This document shows positions 58,523 through 64,000 of a DNA stretch of 64,000 nt, piece after piece. The first letter of the stretch is position 1. Every line of letters starts with the position of its first letter. The stretch is taken from positions 5,510,030-5,574,029 of the forward strand of contig CAIIXF020000009.1 in NCBI GenBank assembly GCA_903813345.2. Direction: 5' to 3'. Under the pieces are notes generated by a model that worked only from the letters and a program-made list of their open reading frames with translations, made no database searches and had not been told where the DNA came from. The position numbers and the translations under genes were made by a program. Source of the DNA: Owenia fusiformis (Eukaryota > Annelida > Polychaeta > Sabellida > Oweniidae).

Positions 58523-60401
58523 CAGGGTAACCCAAAAAAACAGAACCCTCCAAAAATGAAATAACTTCTTGAATATGTATTCAGCTTCATTTTTAATGTA
58601 CAGAAACTACAATCTATGGATGGCAATGTGAAACTAATTTTTTTAAATAAGATTCAATATTGTCCTTGTTATGGTCAATTAAAATTGTTCCCACTTTTGA
58701 CAGAAAAGAAAATGTAAGATTTTCAAAAGCTGTTTAGAGGTTGAAATCATTAATGAGGATGTGTCCCAGCAACCTTTAGTTATGCACCATTCAAAAGTTT
58801 GCGTGAACCCCCCCCCCCCCACCCACGCGGGAAGGGTAAGGAATTTGATCCACAATATTGCCCCCAGGGGTAGGAATTTGTCGAAGATTGTCGTCCCGGG
58901 GGTGGGGAATTTGATTTACATGTGCCCGGGAATGGGGATTTTTGACTGAATCTGTTTCGTCCAGTATACACTTTAGGATTCTCGGAATTTGCAAATGATC
59001 GGTATATTTAGTGAACTAATGATCTCTCATATCGGGAACATAAGAAAATAACTCATCTACACGTTGGGTAAAGTTTCAGGGATGGAATCGCCGAGAATAA
59101 CCGCTGGAGAGAGGAATTCTAGAATACTGAGCAGTAATTATTGGTTTGTCAAGCTTGTTTTCGCCCTCCTTTCGGAAGAATACACTTCCGCGTTCTACTT
59201 ACATTCATAAGCTCGTCATAATTTAATTGATTTAATATAGATGATTAATTTAATTTGAAATTAATTTTTGAAAAAAAGTATCGTTCGAACGAATTTTAAT
59301 TTAATTAATTTGATATAGATGAATAAAACGGAGGGAGGTCACCTATTAAAGTAAAAAGCCAATATCTTAAAATACGTCATTGTATAAATTACAAGAGACC
59401 TTTCGAAAATTACTACGATGTGGATTTGTTCCCGATTTGTACCCGTCAAGCGCAACAATCCGCCCGCCCATTCGACAATAATGATCATTCATACAGGTAT
59501 GTTCTCCACTTTTGTTGAACAGATAGAAACCAAGAGTAAAACCACCATGTCCTTCTCGACTTTCAGGCAATTTGCGAAAACGTCGTCATATAATGGACTG
59601 TATTGTCATTGGCTTTTAATTTCGTGGGTGATTGCGTCATTTAAAAAGCTGCTTTTCTATTGGTTATATGTAAATCGTAAGCAAACATTTCATTCATAAA
59701 TTAATAGTAGCATGTGTAGTGGACTTTCCGCGAAAAATCGTTTGACCATATATGGTGTCTCTAATTTAAATATTGACATAAACAAAGTACTACACGTGTA
59801 TCCCTCAACATTTACGAGCATCAGTCTACTAACAAGAAAAGCTGATGTTTAAAAATAGATTTCAAATGGTGGAAGGACCCCGGGGTCGCGAATATTTGAC
59901 CAGATTTATTGCTCCAAGGGTAGAGAAATTGACACATTTATTTGGCCCCGGGGTAAGGAATTAGACAGGCCAAATTTTTTTGTCAAATTCCCCATCCATG
60001 CCCGCGTGGGGGGGGGGGGTCTCACGCAAACCTTTGAATGGTGCATTATGGCAGCACCTTATGAGTGCTGTTTTCTTAACTACGTTTAATGCAATCTCAC
60101 ACAGTGCTTTCAGGTGTTAGGAAAGCTGATCATTTTTCCATTCAGGTGTTTAAAAATCTTCCTCTCCCAACTCATTATTTGAGAATTCGTCCGACAGCAT
60201 TTTGTACAGCGTTTGAGGTGTTCTTGCTAAGCAGCCAAGAATTCCACTCATCTGGTTTTTATTAGGTGTTTTACCATTGCTTATTCTTCATTTTCTTAGA
60301 TTCTAGTTTATGCACATAAAAAGTGGGTTGATACATGGATAGAATAGGCATTCAAGAAATAATTACATTTTTATAGGGTTCTGATTTTTGGGGTCACCCT
60401 G
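58523..60401. mobile_element. Tc1/mariner-type element carrying a nested insertion
   Basis: Ends CAGGGTAACCCAAAAA and CAGAACCCT, inverted at the right as AGGGTTCTGATTTTTGGGGT then CACCCTG, flanked by TA (58521-58522, 60402-60403). About 620 bp of outer element surrounds an inner element. No transposase motif was seen in the outer part. Confidence 0.75.
58784..60044. mobile_element. nested element with GCACCATTC ends
   Basis: Ends GCACCATTCAAAAGTTTGCG then TGAACCCCCC, inverted at the right as CGCAAACCTTTGAATGGTGC. Inside both ends are several GGGG(T/A)GGAATTTG-like subterminal repeats. The target duplication is ambiguous (a TTAT lies next to both ends, but offset by one base). Confidence 0.7.
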
Positions 60402-60662
60402 TATGCTAATGAACTACTTTATTTTTGTAGTAAGGTTTAGTTTTTAAAAAATACAGATATAATGTTCCATCTAATTTAGAATTTCAACCTTTTTCAGGTT
60501 TGTCATTCCCAATATCCTAATAATGTCGGCTGTTTGACGTTGGAAGGAAGAAGGGCAACGAAGCAGAACGACTCAAAAACAACAGCAAGAAATAAAGACA
60601 TTAATTAAGCCACAGATATAACAACAGAACATCACAAATGTAACAGCTGAACGATATAAATA

Positions 60663-60752
60663 GTATAGTAGGACGACACAGAGGCGCTGTAGCAGGACAG
60701 TAGGACGGCTTAGAGGTACTGTAGTAGGACAGTAGGACGACACGCTGTAGCT
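60663..60752. repeat. short minisatellite, about 30-bp unit
   Basis: About three copies of a unit containing AGTAGGACGAC, AGAGG and GCTGTAG(C/T)AGGAC. Confidence 0.7.
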
Positions 60753-61636
60753 GGAGAAACTTGAGTCGTGCAAAACCACTCGATTGTCGAAGTAATACCA
60801 ATATTACGAAGATAAAAGGAAAAATATGTGTTGGAGCCGGGGTATGCAAATAATGTTTTATCAGATATTGCAAACATTTACAGGCGCTCTGCAAGAAAAA
60901 GTTGAACACGGTATCGATATCGATAATTAGGTTAGGTAAAAATTGCAAGTAACATGTACAGTTGACCTACCAATATATTTCTTCCAATGTCAAATACTAT
61001 ATCTTTTAAAAGATCAAACATATGTTTTCAATTGGGGTAGTGGGTTCAAAAAGTTCAAAGTTCAAAAGTCCAAAATATGGGGAATGGTTCAATTCTCCCA
61101 AATAATAAATATGGTTATCATATTTTAAGAACAAATGAAAGTACCATTGTAAAATCTGTCGTTTTCCTTAAATAAAGTAATATACACTTTGAGGATTTTT
61201 AGAAATATACATGACAAGGAATGATATGAGTTCAAAATCTAAAACTGAAATTGAAATTAGCGAGGTTACTCGGTAATACTACAACTAATATTTCTATTTG
61301 ATAGATCATTCTGTACTTTCTTTAATCGTGAAACAAATTGATATCGTTGGGTTCTCTGAGTTCTGCAATTTTTGATAATTATGCTCAATATATTGACTGG
61401 GCGACTTATCGTTTCACTCAACTGTGCAACTTTTACTTTCAAGGTTGGTTTAATATGTACAAGTGAAGTTAGAGCAACTGTATTGTAAATCAATATGTCA
61501 AATGTGTGCAGTTGTGATTTTTTAAAGATGTAAATCACCCAAGAAAATTGCAAATGAACGGATTTCATACGTATGTATCAAAATACATGTTTTATGATGG
61601 TAAACCTAACAATCAACTAACGTTTTTCATCTTCAG

Positions 61637-63048
61637 GTATGTTGTCCGGCACTCTCTTGCTCCTCCTGGTGTCTGGATGGGTCCTCACAGCACCAGGCGT
61701 GACCATTTTCCAGCTGAATATAACCGACAGTGAAATGTCCAACTTAAGCGGTGCTACACTAGAAAGGGATGATCAAAATGTTACGATGCCATCAACGTAC
61801 ATAAGTGATGATACAACAAATGCTGGAGTCAATATAACAACCCAGGGACAAAATAATGTATCGTTTGTTACCCATATGTATAATATTACAGAAAATGCTA
61901 ATGCTAGTGGTAATGCAACTACCCATGCGCCAATTAAGAAAATACCATATTATTGTTTGCCCCCGCACAGCGATGCCGATGGAGACCCATTCCATTTAGC
62001 ACATTTTAGAATAGCTTGTTATATCGTTGGTGCTGTACTTGCTGTAATTGGTATTCTCGGCAACACCTTGTCATTTGTAGTGTTATACAAGGACCCTGCA
62101 AAGGGGACAAGTATGTTTTATTTAAAGGCATTAGCCATTGTGGATTGGTTAGCATGTGCCACTTTTATCGTATTCAATTTCCCATTCTTTTTGTACAACC
62201 ACACCCACCTTTTAGATAAATCAATTGATGCCAGTCACCATATTGTGTTGATTCAACCTATTTCCCAGTATCTCTTTGTGATTTTCACCACACTTAGTTC
62301 ATGGGTATTGGTGGCTATCTCAGTTGATCGTTATATAGCCGTATGTCATCCTTTTAAAGCTCCGACCTTAAGTACGTTAGGACGCGCCCGAATTACGTTA
62401 GTTGTTGTTTCTATCCTTTCTTTTGCTATTCATATACCCAAATTTTTGGAATATGAGACGAAAGATTGGGGACCGTTCGGGGGGCATCCTTGCACTCATG
62501 AAGAATTCTATACACTTGCACTTACAAATCTCCGTAATGATAAAGCATATATGATCGGCTACCGAGTTTTTATCTATTCAATATGTCAGCCAGTTGCTCC
62601 AGTAATCATATTGTTGGTTCTCAATGTTCTTTTAGTGCGTGCCCTTAATAAGGCTGCTAAAATGAGAGCCTCGATGTCTGGAGACGAGGCTACATCAGCT
62701 AAGGCTGATACTAACGTCAGCGTTACTCTAATAAGCGTGGCTGTTATCTTTCTTATATGTATGATACCCTCATTTATGAACTCAATAATATTAGTAATAA
62801 AAACTTTCGAAAAAGATATGATCAATTTTTATGTATACGTAAAAATATCGGAGTTCAAAGTTATTACGAGAATCGGCAATTCAGCTGTCAACTTTTTCAT
62901 ATATTGCGTGGCGAGGGCAGGATTTAGAAAGCATTTAGTAGAGATGTTATGTGGTAAAAAACAAAAAGATGGTTCTATAATGACAAGTGCAGCTACAGGC
63001 GCAACGATGATGTCCAAAACAAGAAGTACTGAAATGTCAAAAATGTAA
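61637..63048 (+). CDS. FMRFamide-receptor-like class A peptide GPCR
   Basis: The 469-codon frame starts at the ATG at 61639, three bases after a clear acceptor (CATCTTCAG), so a 5' leader exon lies upstream and the coding part is intronless. Residues 1-20 are a signal peptide. The tail to about 120 holds eight N-glycosylation sequons (27, 35, 47, 65, 73, 82, 88, 92). Seven membrane spans follow. Landmarks are GN in helix 1 (141-142), LAIVD in helix 2 (165-169), DRYIAVCHPF after helix 3 (230-239), the CxxP-like CMIP in helix 6 (374-377), and NSAVNFFIY in helix 7 (414-422). The last is the NFxxY form of NPxxY common in FMRFamide receptors. No cysteine is present at the outer end of helix 3, the usual disulfide partner for loop 2 (C285). 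The tail has basic residues and many Ser/Thr. The ligand is presumably an amidated neuropeptide; identity is inferred. Confidence 0.93.
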
Positions 63049-64000
63049 AGAATATCATGAAACATCTCATGAGCTATCACACGGTGTGATAGCATGACGG
63101 TTACGTCAAGGCGATTTGAAAATTTTTGCCGTAACGATAACAAAAAATGGCAGATGGGAAAGGCAGCATGTACTCTTTCTCGCCTGTAGGCAATATTCAC
63201 AGATAAGATTTCCTTTTAAACTAGTTCAATTCGGTGAAGTATATATGGATGGTTATAACGACTGGGTCAAATCTGCCAGGTGGTCTACAAGGAACAGAAT
63301 ATAAGCTGTAAACCTACCGACCGAGATATCCAAGTTTATAATTTTAGGTCCATTCTCGTGTTTTCTCAGTACATGTGCCTCAGAGCCACTCAAAATATTA
63401 GCTGTAAGTAAACTGTGTATACACGAAGCATAAAATGACAAATCCAGAACAGAAACGTGGTGTATATCGTAAATAATAAGGTTTCAAATGCAATTTCGTT
63501 AGACGACTACGTATGACTTCTATCGAATTCTATGGACGATAACGGATAACGTATTGTATTAGTTGTACATAAGATATTTAGCGGACGGTTACGTGCATGT
63601 ACATCTGTCAAGTCAAGGTTGCTAGATCTGATAGCCTCTATCCATGTTATTGTTATAATGGGTAAGAAATAGAATGTTGAATTTCCTATATTCGTTTTCA
63701 GGACTCGCAAGAGACGCTCTTGTTTCAGCCTCTATAAGGCAAGGAAAAAACTGTCGTTTGCTTTATTTATGAAACCGATGAAAGTGTAAAAGATAGCAAT
63801 GAAGAGGCAAAAGAAGATTTAGGATCAAGTACTGATGAAGATGACAAAATTAAAAACAATGAATCGGGGTTTCATATTTGAATCAGGTTCGCGTAACCGT
63901 ACATCAGTTTTTTACGTTACCGCAAATTCAAAATACATTATTATGGCTTGAGTAGAACATATTAGGTGGTTTCCAATGCTCAATTGGCTTTGTATGAGCG
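63049..64000. other. 3' flank of the GPCR, no firm gene
   Basis: No AATAAA directly after the stop. The inverted repeat CATCTCATGAGCTATCACAC / GTGTGATAGC follows within 50 bases. A possible acceptor (TTCGTTTTCAG at 63701) precedes a short acidic frame ending at 63881, described in findings. Confidence 0.35.

Overview
The window looks like eukaryotic nuclear DNA from a marine invertebrate (a bilaterian animal). It is AT-rich, its genes are split by GT-AG introns, and most of it is intergenic or intronic DNA full of short DNA transposons, MITEs, minisatellites and old repeats. The phylum cannot be fixed from the sequence. An FMRFamide-type receptor, a GPI-anchored Ly-6 protein and the repeat families would fit a lophotrochozoan or an invertebrate deuterostome.

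Genes supported, left to right. (1) 3269-5865, minus: a four-exon gene for a 121-residue secreted precursor with a TATA box, a poly(A) signal, and a furin-type site formed across an exon junction. I recognise no family. (2) 8869-9435, minus: a 188-codon reading frame of unknown function. (3) 12017-17281, minus: a CYSTM-type proline-rich, cysteine-tailed membrane protein with one N-terminal coding exon and two alternative, same-length, phase-matched terminal exons. (4) 16091-16128, plus: a TATA-driven first exon inside the CYSTM intron; the rest of that gene was not found. (5) 23558-26954, minus, with a second possible first exon at 30715-30766: a GPI-anchored Ly-6/uPAR (three-finger) protein with two alternative signal-peptide exons. 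(6) 61639-63048, plus: a complete class A peptide GPCR of the FMRFamide-receptor type in one coding exon. Weaker candidates are a cysteine-rich terminal exon at 58362-58504 and a 48-residue secreted peptide frame at 44501-44647.

Mobile DNA dominates the rest. Two nearly identical 1-kb palindromic elements (1975-2965 and 20236-21228) lie in opposite orientation; each carries two outward-facing C-terminal pieces of a Tc1/mariner-type transposase. A mariner relative with about 205-bp inverted ends is at 36993-38073, a fully palindromic Tc1-type element at 53237-54103, a PIF/Harbinger-like MITE at 33362-33851, a foldback at 35452-35974, and nested elements at 58523-60401. A 3.0-kb element at 54454-57459 starts with CACTGGG and has a perfect 5-bp target duplication, the combination seen in Transib/RAG-type transposons. 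There are also a LINE tail, a tRNA-derived SINE head and several dispersed repeat families.

The main biological theme is exon-level diversification. The CYSTM gene duplicates its last exon and the Ly-6 gene appears to have duplicated its first exon and promoter. No operon-like organisation was seen.
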